From: Methylococcales bacterium | Lineage (GTDB): Bacteria; Pseudomonadota; Gammaproteobacteria; Methylococcales; Methylomonadaceae | Assembly (NCBI GenBank): GCA_003584895.1 | Contig: QVQF01000100.1 | Span: 1-59,676 of the forward strand | Length of the DNA: 59,676 bases | Direction: 5' to 3' | Notes under the pieces: model-generated | The model's database searches: none | What the model was told of the DNA's origin: nothing | Seen by the model: the letters and a program-made list of their open reading frames with translations, nothing else | Shown: in pieces, positions 24,714 through 33,329 of the stretch | Layout of the letters: the number at the start of each line of letters is the position of its first letter | Numbering within the stretch: the stretch's first letter is position 1 | Program-made: the position numbers and the translations under genes

Positions 24714-27443
24714 TTATACCACAAGGTGTACTTCAATAATATTCAGTGGGTACGGTAGATCCGCGGTAACCACTGCAACCAATCTATCAGCCAGGATTGG
24801 GCTTGCTGCCAAAGAGGTTAGCACCATATCCAGTACTTGAGGACCTGTTGTACCAACACTAGCACTTAAGGATGTAGCAAGATGTCCGATCGCCACACTA
24901 ACTAACTCGCTAGTTGCAGGCGTAGTGTTGTACTTGCCGATGAACGGAGCAACTGTTTCCAGAAGCAGGTAGCTGATAGAATCAACATTGGTTGTAACCG
25001 ATAGTTCCTGCATGTTGAGATCTGAATTATCTGTGCTTAATTGGTGCCGGGTGTAGATCGTACCGGCCGGATTCTGGGTAACAATGTATACCCCATCGCC
25101 CGCCAGTGTATTAAGATCTGACACGCTCATCAATCGCGTCGAGCGCGGCACGGCATCAAAGCCAGCAACTGCAACATTTGTTAACCCTTGTTGCGGAACA
25201 ACGCCTGACTTCAAGCCCGCCAGGGCTGCTGCAAGAATATATCCCGGATAGGTCACGCCGGCTGAGACAGCCTGGTCGGGCCACACATTATATACCCGAC
25301 GGCTGGCGAAAGCTGCGGCCTTGCTACCAACATAGTTTGCAATACCTGTGCTGTTAAGCACCCGCCAAATTTCAATCTTGGCTGCAACCGAAACCGGTAC
25401 AGACGGACCAGCAACAAGACGTAGGGAGTCATCACTGATGACTTGAGCAACAACATACTCTGAGAATACAGGGTTACTGTAGTCATCGAGGGTATACTGC
25501 GCCCGCACCACATCACCAACTTTGACGCCGGCCGTAACAAAGCTCAATGGAGTTACTTCACCTGTGGTCACAAGGTCAACAATTGTGTACTGTGTCGTTG
25601 GTGCGTTTGGATCAACAACGATTGTCGCAAGAAGTGCATCTCCGCTTGTTGGATGCGTCTGAGAAACTGGAATCTCTGAAAGACCTTGGGTTGAAACCCA
25701 AGTAATCCGCCATCGTCCGTTCTCAGGAGTACTCATTGTCTGCACATGGGCTGCGCATTCATCCTGAATTGCACGATCAAAGGTCATCGGGACGATAGCG
25801 TAGATATTTGTGTTATCCGTCACTGCTTCAAGGGCTACCTCATAGGACGCAAGAGTATCATCTGCCGTTGCCATGAAATATACCGGCACCCCGTTAGAGT
25901 TTGCCAGGGCTTTAGCAATACCTGTCTGTAACTCGTGGTCGGCATCAATGGCGCCACCAAGGTACGTAATGATGTCGGCTTCTGTTGAGGCCGTGTACGG
26001 CGCATCTGTGCCTACTTGGCTGAACGCCTTGTACTGCACAAACACGTCTCCAGAAATAACAGGAAGCGGGATTAGATTACCTGTGTCATCAACCCAGGTT
26101 GAATCCGCGGATGTAATCCCGGCATTAACTGTGACGTATTCTAGTGTGGACACGAAATTTTCCTGACCAGGAACATCTAGTCGATTTTCAGAGACCTGAA
26201 TGTTCTTCTGAATTCCAAGGGTAACAGACAAAGCCGGTGCCCCTGTGATCAAAGCTGCTGGTAGATTCTTACCGAGAACGATTGTCTTAACCGCAGCCTT
26301 AGCGGGGGCTGTGCAGACGATGTAGAAACGATCCCCTAAAGATAGACCAGTACTGCTAAACGCAACACTTAGGCCATAGGATCCGATAGCTACAGGGGTT
26401 GCTGATGCTGTGATCGCATACGGGCCACCAACATCGATACCTGTTGTGGTACTAACTGTGATTGTCGGATTTGCTGCGTATAGTCCGCCTGCAGATACGG
26501 TAACTACATATGTTGTGTTTGTCGCCCCGGTGTATGTTCCGGTAACTGTTGCGACAGCCGCTGCGTAGTTTTGGGAAACAACAATCCGCCAAACCTGACC
26601 AGCAACAAAATTGTTTGAAGCACTTGTTGTCCAGGTTACTTCAAGACCGCGGGTACCAATTGCCGTAGCTGAACCAAATGCTGCCGGGATAACTGTAGAA
26701 ACACTGTCATTACCAGACGCGCTGACGACCTTAAGGACTGCTGTCGTTGCGTCCCCACCAATCGAGCCAGTTGTGACAGTAACTGTGTAGACCTCGTTGA
26801 CGTTACCGTCTGCAAGACCATCATATGCTGCTACACTTACTGTTCCAACCGCAACATTGTTTGAGGTTCCAGATGTCTGTGTGGCTGTGCCTGCATCGGT
26901 ACCTACTGCGTTGGTGGAATCCGCTGAGGATGACTTGCTGGATGCGGTCATGTCGTTAATGAATCCGGCAACATAGGTTGTTAGAGAAACCGGGTTACCT
27001 GAAACAACTGCGGACACGGTAACAGTATCGCCCACAGTTACGTCTCGGTTGCCAAGTCCGACATTCCGAGCGAATGAGCTGTAGGTTACCCAGTTAATCG
27101 ATGTGGAGTGAATCCGATTCTTATAACCATCTGCTGCGAAAGTTGAGGTAGTGTTTGAGGAGCCTGCGTCTACGTAGTAGTAGCGAAGCAGCGCGTTATC
27201 GATAAAGAGCTGAGTTAATCCTTGAATGACGACCGCACCGACCTGAAGATTTGGCCAGGCGTAATTAGTTGCGAGGTCTGCATTGTACGCCCCAAGACTT
27301 CCAAGTTGCTTCTCAGAAGCCTGAGCATAGCGAATTGTTTGGTAGTTAGGACCAACAATGAATGCTTGTAGTGGATTAGCGTTTGCTACAGAAGTTGCGT
27401 TGAACTCCTGATAGACTTGGGCCTGTGGTACGATATATGCCAT
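24714..27443 (-). CDS. Tail sheath protein with duplicated inserted domain, 909 aa
   Basis: The N-terminus (AYIVPQAQVYQEFNATSVAN, then LQAFIVGPNYQTIRY) and the C-terminal half (adjacent-sheath linkers and LDMVLTSLAASPILADRL) are typical of contractile tail sheaths. The protein is longer than common sheaths (T4 gp18 has 659 residues). The extra length includes two consecutive related units of about 85-90 residues at about 198-290 and 296-380, which share Y-x-VTV, AIGxxGLxV and GxxxxIV patterns. They probably form beta-sandwich domains exposed on the sheath surface. The N-terminal half also has a Ser/Thr-rich linker (about residues 165-195). Confidence 0.9.
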   Translation of the reverse strand: MAYIVPQAQVYQEFNATSVANANPLQAFIVGPNYQTIRYAQASEKQLGSLGAYNADLATNYAWPNLQVGAVVIQGLTQLFIDNALLRYYYVDAGSSNTTSTFAADGYKNRIHSTSINWVTYSSFARNVGLGNRDVTVGDTVTVSAVVSGNPVSLTTYVAGFINDMTASSKSSSADSTNAVGTDAGTATQTSGTSNNVAVGTVSVAAYDGLADGNVNEVYTVTVTTGSIGGDATTAVLKVVSASGNDSVSTVIPAAFGSATAIGTRGLEVTWTTSASNNFVAGQVWRIVVSQNYAAAVATVTGTYTGATNTTYVVTVSAGGLYAANPTITVSTTTGIDVGGPYAITASATPVAIGSYGLSVAFSSTGLSLGDRFYIVCTAPAKAAVKTIVLGKNLPAALITGAPALSVTLGIQKNIQVSENRLDVPGQENFVSTLEYVTVNAGITSADSTWVDDTGNLIPLPVISGDVFVQYKAFSQVGTDAPYTASTEADIITYLGGAIDADHELQTGIAKALANSNGVPVYFMATADDTLASYEVALEAVTDNTNIYAIVPMTFDRAIQDECAAHVQTMSTPENGRWRITWVSTQGLSEIPVSQTHPTSGDALLATIVVDPNAPTTQYTIVDLVTTGEVTPLSFVTAGVKVGDVVRAQYTLDDYSNPVFSEYVVAQVISDDSLRLVAGPSVPVSVAAKIEIWRVLNSTGIANYVGSKAAAFASRRVYNVWPDQAVSAGVTYPGYILAAALAGLKSGVVPQQGLTNVAVAGFDAVPRSTRLMSVSDLNTLAGDGVYIVTQNPAGTIYTRHQLSTDNSDLNMQELSVTTNVDSISYLLLETVAPFIGKYNTTPATSELVSVAIGHLATSLSASVGTTGPQVLDMVLTSLAASPILADRLVAVVTADLPYPLNIIEVHLVV

Positions 27444-27465
27444 AGTTTAACTCTCCGAAATTTGT

Positions 27466-28113
27466 TTAATTTTCCCCGACTACTAGTGAGATACTCTTTA
27501 ATACTGGTGCTATTTTATCTATAACCCACGCATGTGAAAATGCGTATGAAACTGTAATCGGCGTAACCCAATGCTCACTAGACTCTTCTAGCTTAGCGAT
27601 TTGTCCGAAATTGTCAATCTTTAGTTTCAAAAACATGAACTCTTGTTGCAGTAGCGGCTTGAACTCTACAAGCTGAAAAAACAGCTCTGTACCTAGGGTT
27701 TCAGCCTCAGCGGCAGAACTAGCGATACAGAAGAGGGTATGGCTGCCCATTAGTACTACGGCACAAGGGGTACCCGTACCTCCTTGTAGACGGTCTCCAA
27801 ATGTTATGGAATCGCTCATATGCAAGTCCATTCGCTTTACCATAATTGCCGGACGCTGCTGGACTATATTTGTCTTCCACCGAGTGGCTGACTCAATCAT
27901 GATTTTGCTCTTCGTATCATCCGCATTCCAGATGAATTCCCGAAGACTTTCTTCCCGAAGATTGTCTGCGAGTGAGAAATGCTGCCGGGCAATTGAAACA
28001 AAAATACCGGTCAGGATTAGTGGCTTTAGTTTAGAAATACACAAGGACGACACGCAGTCCGTGCGTGCATCTGTAGTAATTCCTACCACCCCACCTGGTG
28101 CAATGATTGCCAT
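27466..28113 (-). CDS. Probable tail terminator/completion protein, 215 aa
   Basis: The ATG overlaps the stop of the 60-aa gene (TAATG). It is an alpha/beta protein with AVVLMGSHTLFCIASSAAEA in the middle and a C-terminal hydrophobic stretch, placed immediately before the sheath gene. In myophages this slot usually holds the tail terminator or tail completion protein (T4 gp15/P2 gpS-like). No diagnostic motif is visible, so the assignment rests on synteny. Confidence 0.62.
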   Translation of the reverse strand: MAIIAPGGVVGITTDARTDCVSSLCISKLKPLILTGIFVSIARQHFSLADNLREESLREFIWNADDTKSKIMIESATRWKTNIVQQRPAIMVKRMDLHMSDSITFGDRLQGGTGTPCAVVLMGSHTLFCIASSAAEAETLGTELFFQLVEFKPLLQQEFMFLKLKIDNFGQIAKLEESSEHWVTPITVSYAFSHAWVIDKIAPVLKSISLVVGEN

Positions 28114-28295
28114 TATCGTGTAACTCCTAGCGTCTTTTCAAGTTTACTTTTACTCGGTGGTTGATACCCCTCGAGCGAGATCTTCCCAAACATTGGATTT
28201 GTCTCAACCACCGCAACAGGTGACGGAGCCTTTTCTTTCTCTTTCTTCACAACCTGCGGATCAGGCGTAAATGTTGTTCCACGTGAGAGTGCCAT
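28113..28295 (-). CDS. Small Lys/Pro-rich protein, 60 aa
   Basis: It is a short polar protein without membrane segment or cysteine (KKEKEKAPSPVAVVETNP in the middle). It is tightly coupled: 6 nt after the previous stop, and its own stop overlaps the next ATG. It could be a neck or connector accessory. I do not recognise a family. Coupling and clean spacing are the reasons to accept it. Confidence 0.6.
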   Translation of the reverse strand: MALSRGTTFTPDPQVVKKEKEKAPSPVAVVETNPMFGKISLEGYQPPSKSKLEKTLGVTR

Positions 28296-28301
28296 ACTAG
28301 C

Positions 28302-29138
28302 CTATGCGCTACTAGAGCTAGACGAGCTTGAGGATATGACCTCATCCGGACGAACTAAATTATAAACCACATCAGTCGCTGGCGCAAGACGAAGCTCGAT
28401 CGGATCCTGAATAATTGGGCACATCTTAAAGTCAATATAGCCAACACTACCAACAATATATCTCTGATCCGTCACAGCATTACACCACACATCGTTAGTA
28501 TTCATCTCAGGACAAATTATTGCCCTGGCTTTTCGGGCCCGATTATCCTCTACCCCTGCGTTCTCTGTGGTTACTTTCTTATGGTGCGGGGCCCCACCTT
28601 GGGACTGCCCAACATAGAACGTAATTGGGTCATAGTAGCCGCCCGTAATTCCGACCCCAAAACACTCAGAACAATTACTACCACGAGTGGCCTCTTGGGT
28701 ATCCCAGTCGCCGCAGGTCGTACACACCGGACCCCACTGTCTGCGCTTCCAGAGGAAACCACAGGTTCCGCCAAATTTAGTCATCCAGAGAGTCTCACGC
28801 TGAATGATTGCTCGGGATAACAGGTACTCCTGTTTTGACATCTGCCCTTGAGCAGAAGCAACCCGTGAGGAGTACACTACATTGTTGTTATCCACAAGAT
28901 CTACTCTGTATTGGATATCCCAATCCTTAGAGTATGTCCGCTGCTTTGTGTCAATCGCAAAATTGTTATTGAGCACTACTGCCGCCAGCTCGAAGTTCTG
29001 TGAAGCAGCAAAGTCTGTGACGTACACCTTGAAAGTGTAAGGCTGGGCGGCTTTGAAAAAAGGATTTAAATCCCAATGAATCAAAGTCCCGCCCTGGGTA
29101 CGGCTATAAATTTTAAGTGGCTGAAATACCTCCGCCAT
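28302..29138 (-). CDS. Neck/connector-region protein with zinc-ribbon motif and C-terminal poly-Ser, 278 aa
   Basis: A CTTCGDW ... NCSECFGVG pair of CxxC motifs (about residues 132-158) predicts a zinc ribbon; a similar Cys pattern occurs in structural proteins of other large myophages. The N-terminal part (LKIYSRTQGGTLIHWDLNPF) is a probable beta domain. The C-terminus is nine serines plus alanine, a poly-Ser tail like those of the fibre array. It lies between the 311-aa gene and the probable tail terminator, so a neck role is inferred. Confidence 0.65.
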   Translation of the reverse strand: MAEVFQPLKIYSRTQGGTLIHWDLNPFFKAAQPYTFKVYVTDFAASQNFELAAVVLNNNFAIDTKQRTYSKDWDIQYRVDLVDNNNVVYSSRVASAQGQMSKQEYLLSRAIIQRETLWMTKFGGTCGFLWKRRQWGPVCTTCGDWDTQEATRGSNCSECFGVGITGGYYDPITFYVGQSQGGAPHHKKVTTENAGVEDNRARKARAIICPEMNTNDVWCNAVTDQRYIVGSVGYIDFKMCPIIQDPIELRLAPATDVVYNLVRPDEVISSSSSSSSSA

Positions 29139-29139
29139 A

Positions 29140-29226
29140 CTATGTCCTACGTCCTGTGTGCTCTCCGCGCTTGTGGGCTTTAATGAAATTACAACTTATA
29201 CAAAGAACCTGCTGGATTAGAACCAT
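29140..29226 (-). CDS. Candidate 28-aa microprotein with CxxC...HxxxxH
   Basis: An ATG at 29226 overlaps the end of the 311-aa gene, and the frame ends at TAG 29140-29142, one base before the ATG of the 278-aa gene, so it fills the gap exactly. It encodes CISCNFIKAHKRGEHTG, a C-x2-C-x5-H-x4-H spacing that could bind zinc. No clear Shine-Dalgarno is seen; expression would rely on coupling. It could be a chance reading frame. Confidence 0.35.
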   Translation of the reverse strand: MVLIQQVLCISCNFIKAHKRGEHTGRRT

Positions 29227-30152
29227 CTTCTAACATACGAGCTGCGCTGCGTACCCCATGCGTTTTCGATATTCTGCTCAAGCTTGGAGGACTTAATAAA
29301 CTCCTTCCACTCTGCCAGCAGCTGGCTTGATAGCTCTGTGTAAATCTTAACCTTATTTTGTAGATTGATCTGTGCCCCGCTAACACCATAGTCAAGATAG
29401 TTACGGGCGTAAGAGTTTGCCGCCATCCGCATTAAGTAGCCAGAGGCTGCGTTCAACCAGTGTGACCGCCACGGGAATGTTGAGGCTGTATAGCTGGTCT
29501 TCGGCTGATAGGTTTCGTTGAACTCATCAATCGGCCGAATAATGCAGAATGCAATTTCGGTATCTGAGAACTCTACATCGTCTAAAAGAAAATTTTGATC
29601 CGGGCAGACATCCCGTAGGATTAGCCGCACCTCAGCAATGGAGATTGGTCCGTTTGACTCAGTTTGGACTGTGTGCTCAACCGACAGCCAGTACGGAGTT
29701 GACTGCATAAGATTGCCATCGGTATCAAATATTGCTACCTGTGCAAAGAATATACCAGGTCGGTTAGTCTGAGCTCGATCCAGCTGAACCTCGACAATCC
29801 CTTTTGCGTAGTCTGTAACAACCGCAGGAACATCCATAGTGAGCATGTGTGAATCCGGCCGCTCTTCAGCCATAAATCGGGCTGTATACATCAGCGGGCC
29901 GCCTGAGGACGAAGAGCTTGAGGTAGTGATAATCTTGCCTGAAATAGGCGTTAAATCAATCACAGTGCCTGTCCTATCGACCAGATTGAGGGTAAGATTT
30001 ACTCTCTGACCTTGTTTGACATTTAGGACAAACTTACTTCCCAAACAGGTAGGATTACCAAAATCTGAAGCAGGGGTATGCGGAAGATCCGCAGTGCCTG
30101 TGTCAGCCGGGGCTGTTGGCTTTGTGCTAGATGTTGGGATACAGTCGCTCAT
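29217..30152 (-). CDS. Probable head-tail connector protein, 311 aa
   Basis: It has an N-terminal beta domain (KFVLNVKQGQRVNLTLNLVD, about residues 40-60, then a serine run at about 77-82), then a helical C-terminal half with SDTEIAFCIIRPIDEFNETY and SHWLNAASGYLMRMAANSYA. The helical part resembles head-completion or adaptor proteins. The gene is the first after the head cluster and precedes the tail genes, so a connector role is likely but not proven. The N-terminal beta domain with poly-Ser may be displayed outside. Confidence 0.6.
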   Translation of the reverse strand: MSDCIPTSSTKPTAPADTGTADLPHTPASDFGNPTCLGSKFVLNVKQGQRVNLTLNLVDRTGTVIDLTPISGKIITTSSSSSSGGPLMYTARFMAEERPDSHMLTMDVPAVVTDYAKGIVEVQLDRAQTNRPGIFFAQVAIFDTDGNLMQSTPYWLSVEHTVQTESNGPISIAEVRLILRDVCPDQNFLLDDVEFSDTEIAFCIIRPIDEFNETYQPKTSYTASTFPWRSHWLNAASGYLMRMAANSYARNYLDYGVSGAQINLQNKVKIYTELSSQLLAEWKEFIKSSKLEQNIENAWGTQRSSYVRRWF

Positions 30153-30168
30153 AGGTTCACTATAAAGC

Positions 30169-30207
30169 TAAACTCGGCACAAAGCAATAAACTTTATGCC
30201 GAGTTTA
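30169..30207 (-). terminator. Hairpin between the 145-aa gene and the connector operon
   Basis: In minus-strand RNA TAAACTCGGCATAAAG pairs with CTTTGTGCCGAGTTTA (16 bp with one U-G pair) around a 7-nt loop. The run after the stem (GCTTTATAG) is only weakly T-rich, so it may be a partial terminator or an mRNA-end stabiliser. It is placed 20 nt after the 145-aa gene's stop. Confidence 0.7.
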
Positions 30208-30226
30208 AACTAATTTGATGGATACA

Positions 30227-30664
30227 TTATTCTGAGTGTTGTTCTACCAATGCTACTGCACTTCCTGAAGTACCGCTCACTGTCACTTTATACATGTTTG
30301 CCGGAATGTCTTTAAATACAACAACAGAGCCTGTTGCGGGAATACTTACAGCAGCACCATAGGGTAAATACTTTTGAGGGGCAACCTGAGCGTCATCTCC
30401 GCCGAATGCCCAAAGCTGAATAGTTGGGGTACCTGATGTTGGGGACACATAAAGTGCGAGATAGGCATTACTTCCGCGCATGTTGGTACCGTAGGTTATA
30501 GTCCCTGAATTCTGGATCATCTTGCCGGAATCGACAGTTAGATCAAGAACGGCTACAGAGCTTAGCGGACCGGTGGTAACAACATCATCGGCGGAAACGG
30601 TACGATACAGTTTCTTGCCAGTTAAATACGTAGTAAGGTAGAGAGATTTTAGACCTACGCCCAT
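30227..30664 (-). CDS. Beta-rich head-region protein, 145 aa
   Basis: It is a small protein with repeated strand-turn segments (NAYLALYVSPTSGTPTIQLW, ATGSVVVFKDIPANMYKVTV) and no cysteine, signal peptide or membrane segment. Hairpins flank the gene on both sides (30683-30707 upstream, 30169-30207 downstream), suggesting its own regulated dosage. A capsid decoration or head-fibre protein is a reasonable guess. I cannot identify the family. Confidence 0.6.
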   Translation of the reverse strand: MGVGLKSLYLTTYLTGKKLYRTVSADDVVTTGPLSSVAVLDLTVDSGKMIQNSGTITYGTNMRGSNAYLALYVSPTSGTPTIQLWAFGGDDAQVAPQKYLPYGAAVSIPATGSVVVFKDIPANMYKVTVSGTSGSAVALVEQHSE

Positions 30665-30682
30665 AATTCCTTTTTAACAGCC

Positions 30683-30707
30683 GCCGGGGTGCTCGTGACA
30701 CCCCGGC
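30683..30707 (-). other. GC-rich intercistronic hairpin
   Basis: GCCGGGGTG and CACCCCGGC form a perfect 9-bp stem with a 7-nt loop, between the 115-aa gene and the 145-aa gene. On the minus strand it is not followed by a T run, so it is more likely an RNA-stability or attenuation element than a complete terminator. Confidence 0.65.
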
Positions 30708-30721
30708 AGGTTAAGAGTTAG

Positions 30722-31069
30722 TTATTGTCTGAGGGCTTCGAGAGCAGCCTGAACATACGGGTCAGCTTGTGCCGCTTTAACTGTCTCAGCACTGACTTGA
30801 GCTTCTTGCTGCGAATAAGCCTGAGCACCAAGAAGACCGCGCATACCGGCTGCTGCTGTCTTAATTACAGCTCCAGCTGATCTGTCCCGGTCGCCGGCTA
30901 GTTCTGCTTCCTTGATGCGAACTCCGGCGGCGATCTCTAGAAGATCTGAGAGTTCCTGTTCATTAGCAGGCGTGATACCGAGCTCCGCTGCTTTCGCAAT
31001 GAATGCCGGGGCATACACCCTTTGGAACAGTACATCACCGACGGTTGCTTCTGTATTTTGGGTATTCAT
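30722..31069 (-). CDS. Helical head-region protein with APAFIAKAAELGI motif, 115 aa
   Basis: It is a small, wholly helical protein. Near the N-terminus it carries APAFIAKAAELGITP, one of the short amphipathic motifs related to those in several other head-region proteins of this window. The rest is Ala/Gln/Glu-rich (AQAYSQQEAQVSAETV). It lies between the Sec-exported protein and the 145-aa protein. It could be an internal head or core protein. No known family is recognised. Confidence 0.62.
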   Translation of the reverse strand: MNTQNTEATVGDVLFQRVYAPAFIAKAAELGITPANEQELSDLLEIAAGVRIKEAELAGDRDRSAGAVIKTAAAGMRGLLGAQAYSQQEAQVSAETVKAAQADPYVQAALEALRQ

Positions 31070-31080
31070 GAATTGTCTCC

Positions 31081-31746
31081 TTACTTACTTACTGCTACTG
31101 GGATTAAAACCTTTACGGTCTTATTAGCCACTGGCACTCTTGCAACCAATGTCTGCGTGGCAACAATATTGCTTGTTGTCAGACCGGTAACGTAGGTAAG
31201 AACATTTGTTGCTGTTCCGTAAACATTAGTGAACGAGCCTGTCGTGGATCCAACGAGAACGGAGTAAACAGTCTGGTTCGATGTGCTAACTGTGTTCAGA
31301 TATGCCAATAGACTGATTGCATTCGATGTAATCGACGTAACCTGCGCATTGACGATAGTGCTGATATTTGTGTTTAGCAATACTGTCGGGCCGTAGTTAC
31401 TGATCCCTGAAATGATGTTAGTTAGACTCGATGTCACGTTTGTAACAATCTTGCCTGCATCCTTAGACGTTAGATCAGAAACAGCACCACGAATCAGTGA
31501 CGTTAGAACGCCATTATTTGTTGATACAACAGATACTGAAATACCAGAAACTAGGTCTGTCAGAGTATTGCCTACGCCTGATGTGGCAAGGTAAACAGTG
31601 AGCAAGCCGTTAGAATCTGTGGTTCCAGAGGCGTAGACTGGGAGAATCCCCTTATCGTAGCCGACTGTGTTGTCAGAAGCAGCGATCGCTGCTGAAGATA
31701 CAAGAACTGCTGTCGCTAGAGCGACCAAACTTTTTAACTTAAGCAT
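31081..31746 (-). CDS. Sec-exported protein of unknown function, 221 aa
   Basis: I start it at ATG 31746 rather than 31755: GGAGG lies 9 nt before the former but only 1 nt before the latter. The resulting N-terminus (MLKLKSLVALATAVLVSSAA) is a classical Sec signal peptide, with a probable signal peptidase I site near AIA-AS. The mature part is Thr/Ser/Val/Asn-rich, has no cysteine, and repeats TNxxxxVT-type segments. Phage genes for exported proteins usually act on the host envelope (for example exclusion or receptor masking). This one sits directly downstream of the major capsid gene. The function is unknown. Confidence 0.75.
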   Translation of the reverse strand: MLKLKSLVALATAVLVSSAAIAASDNTVGYDKGILPVYASGTTDSNGLLTVYLATSGVGNTLTDLVSGISVSVVSTNNGVLTSLIRGAVSDLTSKDAGKIVTNVTSSLTNIISGISNYGPTVLLNTNISTIVNAQVTSITSNAISLLAYLNTVSTSNQTVYSVLVGSTTGSFTNVYGTATNVLTYVTGLTTSNIVATQTLVARVPVANKTVKVLIPVAVSK

Positions 31747-31768
31747 TTTTTCCATGCCTCCAATTTAC

Positions 31769-31805
31769 GTCATAGAGTCGCGGCTGTCAACCCCGACTCT
31801 ATGAC
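31769..31805 (-). other. 12-bp perfect hairpin after the capsid gene
   Basis: GTCATAGAGTCG and CGACTCTATGAC pair perfectly around a 13-nt loop, 15 nt downstream of the capsid stop. On the minus strand there is no T run after it, so it probably tunes read-through or protects the abundant capsid mRNA 3' end rather than ending transcription fully. On the plus strand it is followed by CTTTTAAA. Confidence 0.7.
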
Positions 31806-31819
31806 TTTTAAACTACAGA

Positions 31820-32752
31820 TTATGACGTGAAATCGACACGGGCTATTCCAGCCACGTTACCGATTGCAGATCCAATACTTTCGTATGCGAAGAACTCAAG
31901 CAAGTAGAACTTACGTTCAATTGCCATGGTCGTATCTTCGAGAACGAAGAACTTACCAAGGAACTTAGGTTCCGCGAACATGAAGAAGGTGTTATCCGGA
32001 ACAAGGTCGCGCTTGATCGTTACGAGCACGCGTGTGTTCAAGAATGTGCTCTCTGAGTAGCCCTTTAGAAGGATTTCTTCAGAGAGGTCACCACCGATTT
32101 CATCACGACCCCATTTTTGGAGATCTTTCACTGTGATGTTGTTCATCAACAGTGTTGAGGTTTCCAAGTGAGATGGCGTTGACGGCATAACCTTCAATGC
32201 TTCGTTAAATGTCTCGCGGGTGATACCACCGCTGATCGTCTTGTACTGCACTGTGTTTGTTTCCGTTACCGGAGTATTCACTGTGCCGAGCAAGCTATTG
32301 ACTGCGCGGATGGCTTTGCCGTCTTCTTCTGCCAACATGTCTTTGATCGCGTTGTCGCTCAAGACTTGGCGAATGTCCATGTCCCAGGTACGAAGTTCAT
32401 CAATGTCCTTCGTGAAGCGTGGGGTTGCGATACGGTCGAACATAACGCGGTAACGCGGGCCACGGATATACCGGTTCATCGGCAATGTTGCATAGGGGAT
32501 GCTGATAGCCGCTGGAGAACCCGGTTCCTTGTCCACGATCTTCACGTTCTTGTCGGTATCGACTTGACGATCCAACTCATCGTTGGTGATCGGTACAGGT
32601 GGAATGATTTTGCGCCAGAAGCCATCTTCACGCATTTTCACGCGTGTAAATTCATTGACGGCTTGTTGGGCGTTCTTTTGCATGCCATGATCGTCAGATG
32701 TGATCTGGTCATAGAATGCTTGGTTAACCGCTTTTGTGCTATATTCACTCAT
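31820..32752 (-). CDS. Major capsid protein (HK97-fold type), 310 aa
   Basis: The layout fits the capsid family of many large myophages: MKREDGFWRKI-type start (here MREDGFWRKIIPPVPITNDE), then LDRQVDTDKNVKIVDKEPGS, PYATLPMNRYIRGPRYRVMF (E-loop/spine side), a KDIDELRTWDMDIRQVLSDN helix and a C-terminal FVLEDTTMAIERKFYLLEFF strand. It follows the scaffold-like, 117-aa and decoration-like genes and is flanked by a hairpin, consistent with strong expression. Residual uncertainty is only about subfamily. Confidence 0.85.
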   Translation of the reverse strand: MSEYSTKAVNQAFYDQITSDDHGMQKNAQQAVNEFTRVKMREDGFWRKIIPPVPITNDELDRQVDTDKNVKIVDKEPGSPAAISIPYATLPMNRYIRGPRYRVMFDRIATPRFTKDIDELRTWDMDIRQVLSDNAIKDMLAEEDGKAIRAVNSLLGTVNTPVTETNTVQYKTISGGITRETFNEALKVMPSTPSHLETSTLLMNNITVKDLQKWGRDEIGGDLSEEILLKGYSESTFLNTRVLVTIKRDLVPDNTFFMFAEPKFLGKFFVLEDTTMAIERKFYLLEFFAYESIGSAIGNVAGIARVDFTS

Positions 32753-32797
32753 CGCGCACTCTCCTTAATAATGTATTAATTATTATTGGTTAATTGT

Positions 32798-33307
32798 TTA
32801 GGCGTGTGGCAAGAAGACAGGCCAGAAGCGAATGACGCCTTTACGGAATTCATTCGTTAGGGTTCCATCACTCACAATACCACAGATCGTGTTTGTTCCA
32901 AATGCGCCTGAAGTCAACAGACCAGCGTTTGCAGCTGCTGGGGCTGGTGAAGTCAACTGCGCGTTCGGGGCATATGATCCAGCTACAAACTGGGTCGATT
33001 CTAGCTCATAAGAACCTACAGCCACCAACGTGTTAATACGTGGGGTTGATGTTCCTTGACCAACTAGATTGCCATCATCGCCAACTACATCCAAATCATA
33101 GGAATTCTGGAACGCAAATAGCGGCATCGCATTGTCGATAAGACCTAGACGAAGAGCGCCCGTGGTCGGATCGATCGATACGACACTACCGGCATAAATT
33201 GCCGGTTCGCCAGACTTGACGTTCAGGGCTTTGTCCAGGGCGTACGGACTCGGCCAGCCTTTGATAGGATTCAACTCATGATCAAACATTTGAGCAGGTG
33301 TACTCAT
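32798..33307 (-). CDS. Head decoration-like protein, 169 aa
   Basis: It is a beta-rich protein with SGEPAIYAGSVVSIDPTTGA near residues 32-51, the kind of 'G.vv.ld...g' hairpin found in capsid decoration (gpD-type) proteins, and a C-terminal strand pair ending FRKGVIRFWPVFLPHA. It is encoded just upstream of the capsid gene, a usual place for decoration proteins. The identification is by position and strand pattern. Confidence 0.6.
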   Translation of the reverse strand: MSTPAQMFDHELNPIKGWPSPYALDKALNVKSGEPAIYAGSVVSIDPTTGALRLGLIDNAMPLFAFQNSYDLDVVGDDGNLVGQGTSTPRINTLVAVGSYELESTQFVAGSYAPNAQLTSPAPAAANAGLLTSGAFGTNTICGIVSDGTLTNEFRKGVIRFWPVFLPHA

Positions 33308-33329
33308 ATTTTCTACTCTCCTTAGTTAG

